From positions 1 through 64,000 of the forward strand of contig JAEETA010000002.1 of assembly GCA_016286555.1 (NCBI GenBank): 64,000 nt of DNA. Reading direction: 5' to 3'. The notes under the pieces are model-generated. The model was not told where the DNA came from. It did no database searches and saw only the letters and a list, made by a program, of their open reading frames with translations. The stretch comes from Lachnospiraceae bacterium (GTDB taxonomy: Bacteria; Bacillota; Clostridia; Lachnospirales; Lachnospiraceae). The position numbers were made by a program, and so were the translations under genes. Each line of letters begins with the position of its first letter. The stretch's first letter is position 1. Below, one piece after another: positions 1 through 9,264 of the stretch.

Positions 1-1127
1 CCCTTGTAACCCGTGACTCCGAAGCTCAGCAGATATTCGCCCCCCTGAAGGGACATGCGCTGTGTGAAGGTGACTTCCTTGCAGTCTCCCGCCTTGCAGC
101 TCTCGGCAAAGGCTTTCTCCAGCATGGTATTGGTGCCGGTGATCTCCGTCCCCCGGGCGGTCTTAAAGGAAAAGGCCATGATGGGCTCCGGAATATCATC
201 GTGAAAGAGAACCTTGAGATGGATGGTGAACTCGCTGCCCTTCAGAAGGGTGGTGGTGCGAACGCCCCTCTCATCCGTTACATAGTATTCTGTGATCTCC
301 GCCTGTCTGGTGCCGTACTCCAGCAGGTTGGGATTGATATTTTCTACTGCGGAGGCCATCTCCTCGGGGTGTCCCCCGGAATACTGGCCCACCAGCACCT
401 GCTTGTAGGCGTCGATCATCTCCTTGGGACTGCCCTCTCCCAGCAGTTCTCCCCTGTTGATGAGGAAGGCACGGTCACAGTACTTGGCGATGCTGCTGAG
501 ATCATGGCTGACGAAGACGATGGTCTTGCCGGCCTTCTTGAACTCCTCAAACTTGCGGTAGCACTTTGCCTGGAAGAAGACATCTCCCACAGACCGAGCC
601 TCGTCCACAATGAGAATCTCGGGGTCGATGTTGATAGCCACAGCGAAGGCTAGACGGACAAACATACCGCTGGAATAGGTCTTCACCGGCTGGTAGACAT
701 AGTCTCCGATGTCCGCAAACTCCAGGATCCTGGGCAGGCGCTCGTCGATCTCCTTCTCGGAGAAGCCCATCATGGTACCGTTGAGGTAGACATTCTCGAT
801 GCCGTTGTATTCCATGTTGAAACCGGCTCCCAGCTCCAGCAGGGCGGAGATCCGGCCGTCCACCTCTACCTGGCCTTCCGACTGGGTCAGCACGCCGGTG
901 ATGATCTTCAGCAGGGTGGATTTGCCGGAACCGTTGGTTCCGATGATGCCCACGGTCTCACCCTTCCGGATCTCGATATTTACTTTATTCAGGGCGTAGC
1001 GCTCCTCGTAGAGCTTCTCCCCTTTGCGTTTCCATCCGAAGGAATCACGGATCCTGTCCCTGGGCTTTTTATACAGCCGGTAGACCTTATCCAGATCCCG
1101 CACGGATACTGCGATATCCTGATTCAT
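1..1127 (-). CDS. Polysaccharide ABC exporter ATPase, Wzt/TagH type (3' end cut by window)
   Basis: This is the ATP-binding subunit of an ABC-2 exporter that moves a lipid-linked surface polysaccharide across the membrane. The 375 residues in the window start at ATG 1127 (MNQDIAVSVRDL). They contain Walker A GTNGSGKST (about residues 63-71), a signature-like YSSGM segment and Walker B ILIVDEA. After about residue 260 the sequence no longer looks like an ATPase and resembles the C-terminal glycan-recognition (Wzt_C) region of O-antigen and teichoic-acid exporters. The open frame runs off the left edge, so the C-terminus is missing. The permease partner lies immediately upstream at 1215-2012. 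The end of the rfb operon is the natural place for an exporter of the rhamnose-containing polymer (inference). The ATPase call is firm; the substrate is not known. Confidence 0.9.
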   Translation of the reverse strand, partial: MNQDIAVSVRDLDKVYRLYKKPRDRIRDSFGWKRKGEKLYEERYALNKVNIEIRKGETVGIIGTNGSGKSTLLKIITGVLTQSEGQVEVDGRISALLELGAGFNMEYNGIENVYLNGTMMGFSEKEIDERLPRILEFADIGDYVYQPVKTYSSGMFVRLAFAVAINIDPEILIVDEARSVGDVFFQAKCYRKFEEFKKAGKTIVFVSHDLSSIAKYCDRAFLINRGELLGEGSPKEMIDAYKQVLVGQYSGGHPEEMASAVENINPNLLEYGTRQAEITEYYVTDERGVRTTTLLKGSEFTIHLKVLFHDDIPEPIMAFSFKTARGTEITGTNTMLEKAFAESCKAGDCKEVTFTQRMSLQGGEYLLSFGVTGYK

Positions 1128-1214
1128 ATACTTACCATCTATTTTTTCTCTTTGATCCTTACGGATTGCTCCGTTTCTTCGAAACTCCCGCAATCCTACA
1201 TATGATCCCCTGGA

Positions 1215-2012
1215 TCAAAGCACGTCCGCGAAATGACCTCTTAACTTCTTAAACACGGAAGTTCCGATGAGCATCAGCACTGCCGTTGCGACCCAGAAAT
1301 ACAGGGTGTGCAGCGGCTTTTCAAAGAACCAGCGATGTCCGAACACCGCGTCCCGATACCCGTCCACCACATACACCAGGGGATTGATCATCAGGATCTT
1401 CCGGACCACGCCGTTATTGATGCGCTCCAGATTCCACATGATGGGGGTGGCCCAGACCAGCACCTGCAGGCACACATTGATGAACTGCCCCAGATCCCGG
1501 AAAAACACCACCACAGCGGAGGTAAAATACACCAGCGCCAGCACCAGAGCCATGGTGCACAGACTGTAGTACAGCACCTGCACCATATAGACGGTGGGCG
1601 GATACCCGCAGATGCACTGCAGGATCACCAGCAGCACCAGGAAAAACACGTGGGTAAACACCGCTGCCGTCACCTTGATCACGGGGAGCACATCGATCTG
1701 GAACACCACCTTTTTCACCAGGTAACTGTAATCCGTCAGAGCTGCCGTACCGCTGCTTAAGCCCTCACTGAAGAAAAACCAGGGCACCATACCTGCGGTC
1801 AGGAACAGCACAAAAGGCACTTCCGAACCGCTGGTGCGGGCATCCGGCATGATCAGACCAAAGACCGCATAGTACAACGCTATGGTGACCAGAGGCTGGA
1901 TAAAGGCCCAGAGGATTCCCAGCAGGGACCCCACATATCTTTTTTTAAAATCATTCACCGCCAGCTTTCGGATCAGGGTGCGGTTCGTGATGATATCCCG
2001 AAAAATCGTCAT
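1215..2012 (-). CDS. Polysaccharide ABC exporter permease, Wzm/TagG type
   Basis: This is an integral membrane permease of the ABC-2 family, 265 residues from ATG 2012, with an AAGGA-like site 9 bases upstream. A TTG two codons earlier is possible. The N-terminus RKLAVNDFKKRYVGSLLG followed by IPALYYAVFGLI-like hydrophobic spans is typical of TagG/RfbA/Wzm permeases. About six membrane segments can be seen, and the conserved ATPIMWNLE and NPLVYVVDGYRDAVFGH segments are in the expected C-terminal half. It lies between the secreted DUF4214 protein (24 bp upstream) and the Wzt-like ATPase (87 bp downstream), so the two subunits are adjacent and probably co-transcribed. Length is normal for the family. 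The role is export of a lipid-linked surface glycan; which glycan is inferred only from the neighbouring rhamnose genes. Confidence 0.92.
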   Translation of the reverse strand: MTIFRDIITNRTLIRKLAVNDFKKRYVGSLLGILWAFIQPLVTIALYYAVFGLIMPDARTSGSEVPFVLFLTAGMVPWFFFSEGLSSGTAALTDYSYLVKKVVFQIDVLPVIKVTAAVFTHVFFLVLLVILQCICGYPPTVYMVQVLYYSLCTMALVLALVYFTSAVVVFFRDLGQFINVCLQVLVWATPIMWNLERINNGVVRKILMINPLVYVVDGYRDAVFGHRWFFEKPLHTLYFWVATAVLMLIGTSVFKKLRGHFADVL

Positions 2013-2036
2013 TTCCAAAGATCCTTACTCTCCCGT

Positions 2037-4079
2037 TTACTCATCGTAACCCGGGACGATATCCTTCCAGGAAGATACGCCGATAACCTGCAGGCAGGTT
2101 CTGTCGATCCATGCCTTGTGGGCAGGATCGCCGTCCTCCAGATAGCTCCACACGGAACCGGCCATCTTTCCTGCGATGGAGAAATCACATTCTCCGCCTG
2201 CTGCCAGCTCGTTGTTGGCATTCAGAATAAAACTGTCCACCATGTCGTTGTATTTTGCCACATAGTAGGAATAAGCCAGCGCCGCAGCCTGGTTTGCCTC
2301 ACCGGAGACATTGCTCTCGAAGCCGTTCTCCGTCAGCATGACTCTGTGCTGCGCACCATAGGTGTTCTTGATGTAGTCCGTCACCATCTTCAGGTTCCGG
2401 GCATCAAACATCTCGCTGTCCGTGGACATCGTCACACTGGGGTTGCCGTCCCAGAGATTGCTGAAATTCACCTTGGCAGGGTACATATGGGTGCTGACAA
2501 ACCAGTTCACGGTACCCTTCTTGTCCAGGTTTGCCACCACATTATCCAGGAAGGCCTTGGCAGGCAGTACCTGTCTGGGGGCAAAGGTCAGGTTCCAGGA
2601 ATGGTCGATGGCGATGGAGCAGCGTGCATCCGGATTGTACCGGGTCACGATATCGTACATTGCATAGAAGCCTTCCGCATATTTTGCAGCCTTCGTCGCC
2701 ACATCATAGGAGGACTCGTAGCAGTAGTAGGAGGAATTCGCTTCGTTGCCGTAGATGAAGTTATCGATGTGGAGATTGTACTCCTGCAGCTTGCTTGCCA
2801 GCTTCGTCCAGAGGGCACGCATGGTGTCGCCGCCCTCACCGGAGGTTGCGGGGAGATAGTATCCTGCGCCTGCCGGTGCGTCCGCATCGCAAAGGATCTG
2901 CTGGAAAGGATAATTGGTCCATCTGAGGATAAATACCGCATTCACTGCGCGGCCCGCCTCATTCAGTTCCCGGACTTTGGAGAAAAGCCTGCCGTTGGGA
3001 TCGTCCAGATCTCCGGTGAAATAGTAGGTCTTTCCTTCAAACTCGTAAGGCACACCGAAGGTATCGTTCCAGACGAACTCATCGATGTAGAGATTCATAA
3101 AGCCCTGGGGATAGGGATCAGGATCGCCCTGTACGCCACGGATACCGATGCCGTGGGTGAGGGGATTGGAATTTCTGGGATTGTAATGTCCCTCCTCTGT
3201 GTAGGTGAGGCCGTAGCTCTCCACCAGGTTCCGGAACTCCTCCGAGCAGGAGAAGCCATAAACGATCTCATTTCTGGGAGCGTCCCAGCCGATCTGGTCC
3301 ATCCAGTAGGAGTAGCCTCCATCATCCGCCGGGCGTCCGAAAAAGGCGTTGTACAGCAGGCGGATGTAGTCTCCGTCACTGATGACTTTCTGCGTAAACT
3401 CAGGAGAACCGATGAAGTCCACCGCAGCCACATGGCAGGGATTCACCTCTCCGTCGGCGATCTTCTGGGTCCAGCCGTTCAAGCCGTCGGGCTCAAACTC
3501 TCTTTCCAGAACCACGGTATACAGTCTGGCAACGAACTGCGCAATGCCGGGATTGGCGGGCTGAGCGCCCTCTTTCATATAGCCCCGCAGGATGCCGAAC
3601 CGGTCGCAGAGAATGGTAAACTCCTGAGAGTTCACAAAGCCACGCAACAGTTCATCCCTGCTGCCGCCCTTGTTTAACACATCCAGCCATCCGGCAAAGC
3701 CGCCCTCGTCGGGCTCTCTGTCGAAAAATGCGGAATACAGCATGGTGACATAGTCTTCATTGGTGATCTCACGATCCATGAATTCCGCGCTGTGGAAAAA
3801 GCTGTGGGCCAGGTTGGCACCGTCGGACTGCTGATTCTCCAGCTGATCCACCCAGTGATTCCATCCTTCTTCCTCGGGCTCACGCTGCAGGGTGATCCGG
3901 TAAAAACGTGCCACAAAGGCACGCAACTGATCACGGTCAGCATATTCGGGAGCCTCTTCGAAAACGATGTTTTCTTCATCAAACTCATGTACCGAGACAG
4001 CCTTTGCACTGCCAGCGGGAAGTGTTGCAAACAGACAGATGCTCAGTACGAATGCCAGCATTCTCTTAAGATTCTTCAT
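2037..4079 (-). CDS. Secreted protein: DUF4214 repeats plus glycoside-hydrolase-like (DUF5722-like) domain
   Basis: This 680-residue secreted protein starts at ATG 4079 behind a GGAGG site. Residues 1-27 form a classic signal peptide (basic MKNLKR, hydrophobic core, cleavage near AKA). From about 50 to 290 there are four repeats of a roughly 50-residue pattern (FVARxYxxxLxREPxxxGxxxW ... SxEF) as in DUF4214, a domain found in bacterial surface and S-layer-like proteins. The remaining 375 residues look like a TIM-barrel glycosidase related to DUF5722: IYGNEAN and LTENGF segments resemble the acid/base and nucleophile glutamates of clan GH-A enzymes. It lies between rfbC and the Wzm/Wzt exporter, so it may trim or remodel the exported polymer (inference). 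The substrate is unknown and the DUF5722 assignment is from memory of the family. Confidence 0.8.
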   Translation of the reverse strand: MKNLKRMLAFVLSICLFATLPAGSAKAVSVHEFDEENIVFEEAPEYADRDQLRAFVARFYRITLQREPEEEGWNHWVDQLENQQSDGANLAHSFFHSAEFMDREITNEDYVTMLYSAFFDREPDEGGFAGWLDVLNKGGSRDELLRGFVNSQEFTILCDRFGILRGYMKEGAQPANPGIAQFVARLYTVVLEREFEPDGLNGWTQKIADGEVNPCHVAAVDFIGSPEFTQKVISDGDYIRLLYNAFFGRPADDGGYSYWMDQIGWDAPRNEIVYGFSCSEEFRNLVESYGLTYTEEGHYNPRNSNPLTHGIGIRGVQGDPDPYPQGFMNLYIDEFVWNDTFGVPYEFEGKTYYFTGDLDDPNGRLFSKVRELNEAGRAVNAVFILRWTNYPFQQILCDADAPAGAGYYLPATSGEGGDTMRALWTKLASKLQEYNLHIDNFIYGNEANSSYYCYESSYDVATKAAKYAEGFYAMYDIVTRYNPDARCSIAIDHSWNLTFAPRQVLPAKAFLDNVVANLDKKGTVNWFVSTHMYPAKVNFSNLWDGNPSVTMSTDSEMFDARNLKMVTDYIKNTYGAQHRVMLTENGFESNVSGEANQAAALAYSYYVAKYNDMVDSFILNANNELAAGGECDFSIAGKMAGSVWSYLEDGDPAHKAWIDRTCLQVIGVSSWKDIVPGYDE

Positions 4080-4130
4080 CCCTTTTCCTCCGATCCGTTA
4101 AAAACACGATATACCAAAAGGTTCGTCAGA

Positions 4131-4682
4131 TCACTTCCGGATCTCGTCGATGCCGCCCCAGTTCAGGTCTCTGTCGTTCAGGATCAGTTCCATATCCTCG
4201 GGGATGGGCCATTCGACACCGATCTTCGGATCGTCATAGCGGATGCCGCCCTCGTCGCCGGGATGATAAAAATCGGAGCACTTGTAGCAGAACTCCGCAT
4301 CCTCGCTCAGTACCAGGAAGCCATGAGCAAATCCCTTGGGAATGAAGAACTGCTTTTTGTTCTCCTCGGAAAGCAGCACGCCGTGCCACTGTCCGTAGGT
4401 CTCGGAGCCTTCTCTGAGATCAACGGCCACATCGAAGACCTCTCCGCGGATCACGCGCACCAGCTTATCCTGAGGATGTGCGATCTGGAAATGCAGTCCC
4501 CGGAGCACGCCGCGGCGGGAGGAGGACTGATTGTCCTGCACGAAGGTCACATCGATGCCTGCTGCCGCAAAATCATTGTACTGATAGGTCTCCACAAAAT
4601 AGCCACGCTTATCGCCGTACACCGTGGGTGTGATTTCCAAAAGTCCGGGAATGGCACAGGTCTCCACCGTAATTTTTCCCAT
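4131..4682 (-). CDS. rfbC: dTDP-4-dehydrorhamnose 3,5-epimerase
   Basis: RmlC converts dTDP-4-keto-6-deoxyglucose to dTDP-4-keto-L-rhamnose, the third step of dTDP-L-rhamnose synthesis in the cytoplasm. I place the start at ATG 4682 (MGKITVET), because AAGGAGG lies 9 bases upstream; an upstream in-frame ATG at 4715 has no such site. The 183-residue product has the cupin-fold signatures DKRGYFVETY, VQDNQS, GVLRGLHFQ with the catalytic His, and FFIPKGFAHGF. Length is normal. It follows the GH25 gene by 63 bp and precedes the DUF4214 protein by 51 bp, all on one strand. The partner genes rfbA and rfbB are close by, but rfbD is 24 kb away. Confidence 0.96.
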   Translation of the reverse strand: MGKITVETCAIPGLLEITPTVYGDKRGYFVETYQYNDFAAAGIDVTFVQDNQSSSRRGVLRGLHFQIAHPQDKLVRVIRGEVFDVAVDLREGSETYGQWHGVLLSEENKKQFFIPKGFAHGFLVLSEDAEFCYKCSDFYHPGDEGGIRYDDPKIGVEWPIPEDMELILNDRDLNWGGIDEIRK

Positions 4683-4745
4683 TGTTTCAAGCCTCCTTGT
4701 ATGCGTAAGTATCATTTCTTTCCCGCGCTGCGGGATCGTAAAGTT

Positions 4746-6011
4746 CTAAGGGTAGCGGATGTCCAGGTCCACATTGCCGGAGATGCCGTCAACGCTTCCT
4801 CTGGAGGTATACTGCCACATGTTGTAATAGCCCGTGTACAACGGCGTGCTGCGGTATTCCGCCAGCCATGTCTCGTACTTGTCCAGGCGTTCCGTTTTCA
4901 AATTGTTGTAAAACCAGTTTCGGCTGGCGTAAACGCCGGCATTGTATCCCGCATTGGTCACGGTGCGGCAAAAGGCTTCGCACACCAGGGTTCTGGTATC
5001 CGTATCCAGGCCGTCCGCCCTGCCGTGTCCTCCGGCGCCCTCGGTGTCGATGTAGATGGGCAGGTCCAGTCCGTACTCCCGTACCAGGGAAACGGCTGCG
5101 GAAGCTTCCTCCACTGCCTCGGCCTCATTTACTGCCTGGGTGAAGAAATAAACGCCCACCTGCAGTCCGGCCGCCTTGGCCCCTGCAATGTTCACCTTGA
5201 AGAAAGGATCCTCCACCAGCGCTCCGGAGCTGGAACCGCGATATCCGCAGCGGATGATGGTAAAGTCCACACCGTCCTCTGCCACACGCTTCCAGTCGAT
5301 CTCTCCCTGCCACTTGGACACGTCGATGCCCGCCAGGGTACGGTTGTCACCGGGCTGAAGCTCCATGATCTCCGTTTCGTCGGCGTCATCCAGAGCATCC
5401 GCCACGGCGGTATCCTCTATGAGGGGCTCGATCTCATCCTCGGTCCGGATCAGCACCGAGATATCCTCGATGACCACATATTCCACCCGGTCCTTCACTC
5501 GCACCTTCACGGGGCTGGAAGGCACCTTGTAGCCCTCCACGGGAAGGAGCTCCACCGTATAGTCTCCGGCGCTTAAGCCCCCGGCGTAGATGATGCCGTC
5601 CTGGTCCAGATCCCGGTAATCGGCACTGGAAGCGGAAGCATCCGTCAACCGCACGGAGAAGTTCTGTCCCGTCACGGGATTCCCGTCATAGTCCACCACC
5701 TGCACCCGCAGATCCTTCTCCACGGAGGTGGTGATGAGGCTCAGATGATTGCTGGTGTCCGTGGTTCTGGCCGATGTTTCCACCGGTTTATCGAAAAAAT
5801 CTTCGTCCCACAAAAACGCGGAAAGATCCGTCCCTTTTCGGTGCGGATCCGCGCTTACCTCCTCTTCTGCCTGTTCCTGCTCCGCAGCGGGAGCGGGACG
5901 GGAAGCGGAAGGTTTCTTGAAATAGCCGTTGGAATACAAAACCGCCAGTGCCACCAGGATGATCACTGCCACCGACCCCAGGAGGGTCAGCACTTTCAGT
6001 TTAGAGTCCAT
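4746..6011 (-). CDS. Membrane-anchored GH25 lysozyme (muramidase) with Cna-B-like domain
   Basis: This is a predicted 421-residue cell-wall muramidase that cleaves MurNAc-GlcNAc bonds in peptidoglycan. Residues 7-28 form one N-terminal membrane anchor, followed by a Pro/Ala/Glu-rich linker. A prealbumin- or Cna-B-like beta domain (about 105-190, with [14 protein letters not shown] and [13 protein letters not shown]) follows. The C-terminal 200 residues are GH25: [15 protein letters not shown] near the start, VGVYFFTQA, the catalytic-type YIDTEG strand and NMWQYTS. The start codon lies 11 bases inside the end of rfbA, with a GAGG-like site, so translation is probably coupled. A lysozyme within a sugar-nucleotide operon suggests local opening or remodelling of the wall for the exported glycan (inference). 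Confidence 0.93.
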   Translation of the reverse strand: MDSKLKVLTLLGSVAVIILVALAVLYSNGYFKKPSASRPAPAAEQEQAEEEVSADPHRKGTDLSAFLWDEDFFDKPVETSARTTDTSNHLSLITTSVEKDLRVQVVDYDGNPVTGQNFSVRLTDASASSADYRDLDQDGIIYAGGLSAGDYTVELLPVEGYKVPSSPVKVRVKDRVEYVVIEDISVLIRTEDEIEPLIEDTAVADALDDADETEIMELQPGDNRTLAGIDVSKWQGEIDWKRVAEDGVDFTIIRCGYRGSSSGALVEDPFFKVNIAGAKAAGLQVGVYFFTQAVNEAEAVEEASAAVSLVREYGLDLPIYIDTEGAGGHGRADGLDTDTRTLVCEAFCRTVTNAGYNAGVYASRNWFYNNLKTERLDKYETWLAEYRSTPLYTGYYNMWQYTSRGSVDGISGNVDLDIRYP

Positions 6012-6879
6012 TGGCTACCTCAACCAGATATTTGCCATAATCGGTCTTCATCAGGGGCTCAGCCAGCTTCAGCAGCTGCTCCTTATCGATGAAGCCGCGC
6101 TTGTATGCGATCTCCTCGATGCAGGAAATGTAGAGGCCCTGACGCTTCTGGAAGGCACTGATAAAGTCAGCCGCCGTCAGAAGCATGTCGTGATTGCCCG
6201 TATCCAGCCATGCAAAGCCTCTGCCCAGAGTCTCCACATGAAGGGTGCCTCTGTTCAGATACTCGTTGTTCACGCTGGTGATCTCGATCTCGCCTCTTGC
6301 GGAAGGCTTTACGTTCTCCGCGATAGAAACGACATCGTTGTCATAAAAGTAAAGTCCGGGCACCGCGTAATTGCTCTTGGGCTCCGCGGGCTTCTCCTCG
6401 ATGGAGATGGCCTTGCCGTTCTCGTCAAACTCCACCACACCGTACTCTCTGGGATCTCTCACATAGTAGCCGAAGATGGTAGCGCCGGCCTCGGTGGTGG
6501 TTCTCTCATAGACGCTGCGCAGCACCTTGGAAAAGCTCTGGCCGTAGAAGATGTTGTCTCCCAGCACCAGTGCCACGGGATCGTTTCCGATGAACTGCTT
6601 GCCCACCAGGAACGCATCCGCCAGTCCTCTGGGCTGCTCCTGGATCGCATAGGAAAAGCTCATGCCCAGCTGGCTGCCGTCGCCGAAGAGTTCCTCGAAA
6701 ACGGGAAGATCTCTGGGGGTGGAAATGATGAGCACCTCCCGGATCCCCGACAACATCAGGGTGGACAGAGGATAGTAGATCATGGGTTTGTCATAGACGG
6801 GCATGATCTGCTTGGAGATCGCTTTCGTCAGTGGATAGAGTCTGGTGCCGCTGCCGCCGGCCAAAATAATACCTTTCAT
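6001..6879 (-). CDS. rfbA: Glucose-1-phosphate thymidylyltransferase
   Basis: RmlA joins dTTP and glucose-1-phosphate to make dTDP-glucose, the first step of the dTDP-sugar pathway. The start is set at ATG 6879 (MKGIILAGG) because a GGAAGGAGAG site lies just upstream; an in-frame start at 6954 would overlap rfbB and has no site. The 292-residue product shows the nucleotidyltransferase signature [35 protein letters not shown], the substrate motif [10 protein letters not shown] and the LDTGNHD segment. Length is standard. It lies 19 bp after rfbB and overlaps the GH25 start. dTDP-glucose made here can feed both rhamnose (rfbBCD) and the amino sugar made by the RffA-like enzyme at 12.7-13.8 kb. 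Confidence 0.97.
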   Translation of the reverse strand: MKGIILAGGSGTRLYPLTKAISKQIMPVYDKPMIYYPLSTLMLSGIREVLIISTPRDLPVFEELFGDGSQLGMSFSYAIQEQPRGLADAFLVGKQFIGNDPVALVLGDNIFYGQSFSKVLRSVYERTTTEAGATIFGYYVRDPREYGVVEFDENGKAISIEEKPAEPKSNYAVPGLYFYDNDVVSIAENVKPSARGEIEITSVNNEYLNRGTLHVETLGRGFAWLDTGNHDMLLTAADFISAFQKRQGLYISCIEEIAYKRGFIDKEQLLKLAEPLMKTDYGKYLVEVANGL

Positions 6880-6898
6880 AGTCCTCTCCTTCCGAAGA

Positions 6899-7984
6899 TC
6901 ATCTGTTCTTGTACATGTCGTCGTAGTATTTCTGATAATCCCCGCTGGTGACATTCTTCATCCAGTCCTCATGCTCAAAGAACCATCGAATAGTCTTCTT
7001 GATGCCTTCCTTGAACATGGTCTCGGGCTCCCAGCCGATCTCTGCCTTGATCTTGTCGGGTGCGATGGCATAGCGGCGATCATGGCCCTTGCGGTCCGTC
7101 ACATAAGTGATGAGATCCTCGGTGATATGTGCCTTGCGAGGATCGGAATCAGGCAGCATCTCCCGGAGGGTGTCCAGAATGATGTGGATGATCTCGATGT
7201 TCTGCTTCTCGTTGTGACCGCCGATGTTGTAGGTCTCAAAGAGTCTGCCCTGCTCCTGCACCATGTCGATGGCCTTTGCATGATCCTCCACATACAGCCA
7301 GTCGCGGACGTTCTTGCCGTCGCCGTAAACGGGAAGCTTCTTGCCCTGCAGTGCATTGTTGATGATCAGGGGGATCAGCTTCTCGGGGAACTGGTAAGGG
7401 CCGTAGTTGTTGGAGCAGTTGGTGATGTTTGCAGGGAAGTGATAAGTATCCATGTAGGACTTCACCAGCAGATCCGAACCCGCCTTACTTGCGGAGTAAG
7501 GGCTGTGGGGATCGTAGGGAGTGGTCTCATAGAAAAATGCGTTGTCGTCGTCGGGCAGGGTGCCGTAGACCTCGTCGGTGGAAACATGCAGGAACTTCTT
7601 TCCCTCGGGATAGGTTCCGTCCTCACGCTCCCATGCGGCTCTCGCACAGTTCAGCATCACAGCGGTGCCCAGCACGTTGGTGTGAACAAAGACCTCGGGA
7701 TTCTTGATGGAACGGTCCACATGGCTCTCAGCCGCAAAGTGTACCACGCGGTCGATGTCGTTCTCCGCAAAGATCTTCGCGATGGCCTCCTTGTCGGTGA
7801 TGTCCGCACGGACGAATGTGTAGTTGGGAAGATCCTCGATGTCCTTCAGATTCTCCAGATTTCCCGCATAGGTCAGCACGTCCACATTGATGATGCGGAT
7901 GGCATCCCCGTACTTCTTCAGCATGTAGTGAATGTAATTGGAACCGATAAAGCCGGCTCCTCCGGTAACCAGATAAGTTCTCAT
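6899..7984 (-). CDS. rfbB: dTDP-glucose 4,6-dehydratase
   Basis: RmlB dehydrates dTDP-glucose to dTDP-4-keto-6-deoxyglucose, the branch point between rhamnose and 4-amino-4,6-dideoxy sugars. The 361-residue extended SDR has the Rossmann motif GGAGFIGSN near the N-terminus, the STDEVYG segment with the catalytic Asp-Glu pair, the YSASK active-site Tyr/Lys and [17 protein letters not shown]. Start ATG 7984 has AAGGAG about 12 bases upstream, slightly long spacing. It is the first gene of the rfb operon; a 188-bp gap with an extended -10 promoter-like sequence precedes it. Length and motifs are wholly normal. Confidence 0.97.
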   Translation of the reverse strand: MRTYLVTGGAGFIGSNYIHYMLKKYGDAIRIINVDVLTYAGNLENLKDIEDLPNYTFVRADITDKEAIAKIFAENDIDRVVHFAAESHVDRSIKNPEVFVHTNVLGTAVMLNCARAAWEREDGTYPEGKKFLHVSTDEVYGTLPDDDNAFFYETTPYDPHSPYSASKAGSDLLVKSYMDTYHFPANITNCSNNYGPYQFPEKLIPLIINNALQGKKLPVYGDGKNVRDWLYVEDHAKAIDMVQEQGRLFETYNIGGHNEKQNIEIIHIILDTLREMLPDSDPRKAHITEDLITYVTDRKGHDRRYAIAPDKIKAEIGWEPETMFKEGIKKTIRWFFEHEDWMKNVTSGDYQKYYDDMYKNR

Positions 7985-8091
7985 ATCGTTGTCATTCTCC
8001 TTACTCTTTTTCTAAATCTTTTCTATAGCCCCGGCGGAAGCGGATACCATGCTCCTGCGCCGCCGCAGTTTTTTACTCCGGGCCACCCATA

Positions 8092-8100
8092 AGTATACCA
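8092..8100 (-). promoter_or_regulatory. Possible extended -10 promoter for the rfb operon
   Basis: On the minus strand the 188-bp gap before rfbB contains TGGTATACT, an extended -10 element (TGn plus a TATAAT-like hexamer), about 110 bases upstream of the rfbB start. The -35 region is poor, as is common for extended -10 promoters. A short CGCC/GGCG stem near 8150-8162 may mark the end of the upstream operon, but it lacks a good U-tract. Confidence 0.45.
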
Positions 8101-8172
8101 TAGAATGCCGCTCCGGAGAAATGCACATATGATCAGCCTGTGCCCAAATCGCCTCAAAGGCGGTACAGCCCG

Positions 8173-9261
8173 CTACTCTTCCTTGTCGTAGTAATCGATG
8201 AAGTACTTGATCCGCTCCGCGATGATCTCTCTGCCCTGCTGATTCAGATGAATGTGATCCGTCAGATAGTCGGAAGCGTTGTTGCAGTTCACCAGATTAA
8301 AATACGCATCCAGGAAGGAAACGCCCAGGCGGTCCGCACAGACACTGTATTCCCACAGAGCGTAGTCCGAAGGCTTGCCGTAGGAGTTGGAACGGAGCTC
8401 CGCATCGGAAAAGCTTCCGTCCGGCTCCGGGTAGTAGGCGTAGGTAGGGCTTACGACGATGAAACGGATCTGGGGGTGATAGACCCGCAGGATGGTCACC
8501 GTGGCGCCCATGGAGCCCACGAAGGCCGTCAGATCCTGGTAGTCATTGTCGTAATGGATGGGCCTGTCCGCAAAATAATCGGATTCATCGTAGAACAAGA
8601 TGCACACATCCACATCGTCCAGGTCTGCCGCCAGCAGATTGTCATAAGCGATCCGCGCATCCGGCGATGCTGCATCTCCCAGGGTGGCCGCAGCCTCCTC
8701 CGGGAAATCATTGGTGCTCCCGTCCATGGTGTTGACGATCATCCAGTAGGGAATGTAAGCATCCTTCGGATGGTTCACCGGATCGAAGAGCAGTTCCTCT
8801 GCCGACTGATAGGATCCGGAGATAGCACAGTTGATGACCTTTGCTCCGGTCTTTTGCTCGATGAGGGCAGGCAGGGATGAGCTGCTTCCCCTGTCATCCG
8901 CAAAGGGATCGTTGCCGAAGAGCAAAATGGTGTCCACATCCTGATGCACCAGATATCCCTGTTCATCCAGCAGCGGCATGATGTTGTCGAAGTTCTCCTC
9001 CTCCACCTCGTCCACGGTACCCACGGAGTGGATGTCCACGAAGGTTCCCAGCTTCCCGAACTGTTTTACCAGAAGCAATACGATGAGCACCAGAAGTCCC
9101 AGGAAGATCAGGTGGAACACGTTGAAGGAAAATCCCTCCTCCTGTTCCTCCATATCCTCCTTGGCATCCAGATCGATCATCTCCAGATAATCCGGCGCCG
9201 CCTCCTCGGAAGGAATCTCATTTTTCTGTTTTCTGTATTTTTCGTCTTTGTTTTTTGCCAT
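8173..9261 (-). CDS. Membrane-anchored SGNH-hydrolase-like protein with altered nucleophile motif
   Basis: This 362-residue protein has a charged cytoplasmic N-terminus, one membrane span (about 46-66) and an extracytoplasmic SGNH/GDSL-like domain. Block V is recognisable as LTDHIHLNQQG (Asp335 and His338). Where block I should read GDS the sequence is LLFGNDPFADDRG (residues 113-125), so the canonical serine nucleophile is absent. It may be a non-catalytic relative, or an enzyme using one of the serines just downstream (126-129). AlgX/DltD-like proteins of this fold acetylate or deacetylate surface polymers. It is the last gene of the 20-8.2 kb glycan operon, 3 bp after a membrane protein. 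Fold assignment is good; activity is uncertain. Confidence 0.7.
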   Translation of the reverse strand: MAKNKDEKYRKQKNEIPSEEAAPDYLEMIDLDAKEDMEEQEEGFSFNVFHLIFLGLLVLIVLLLVKQFGKLGTFVDIHSVGTVDEVEEENFDNIMPLLDEQGYLVHQDVDTILLFGNDPFADDRGSSSSLPALIEQKTGAKVINCAISGSYQSAEELLFDPVNHPKDAYIPYWMIVNTMDGSTNDFPEEAAATLGDAASPDARIAYDNLLAADLDDVDVCILFYDESDYFADRPIHYDNDYQDLTAFVGSMGATVTILRVYHPQIRFIVVSPTYAYYPEPDGSFSDAELRSNSYGKPSDYALWEYSVCADRLGVSFLDAYFNLVNCNNASDYLTDHIHLNQQGREIIAERIKYFIDYYDKEE

Positions 9262-9264
9262 AGA

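Noticed and set aside
2118-3677. 519-codon plus-strand frame opposite the DUF4214 protein
   Set aside because: The minus-strand protein has signal peptide, repeats and a ribosome site; the plus frame has none.
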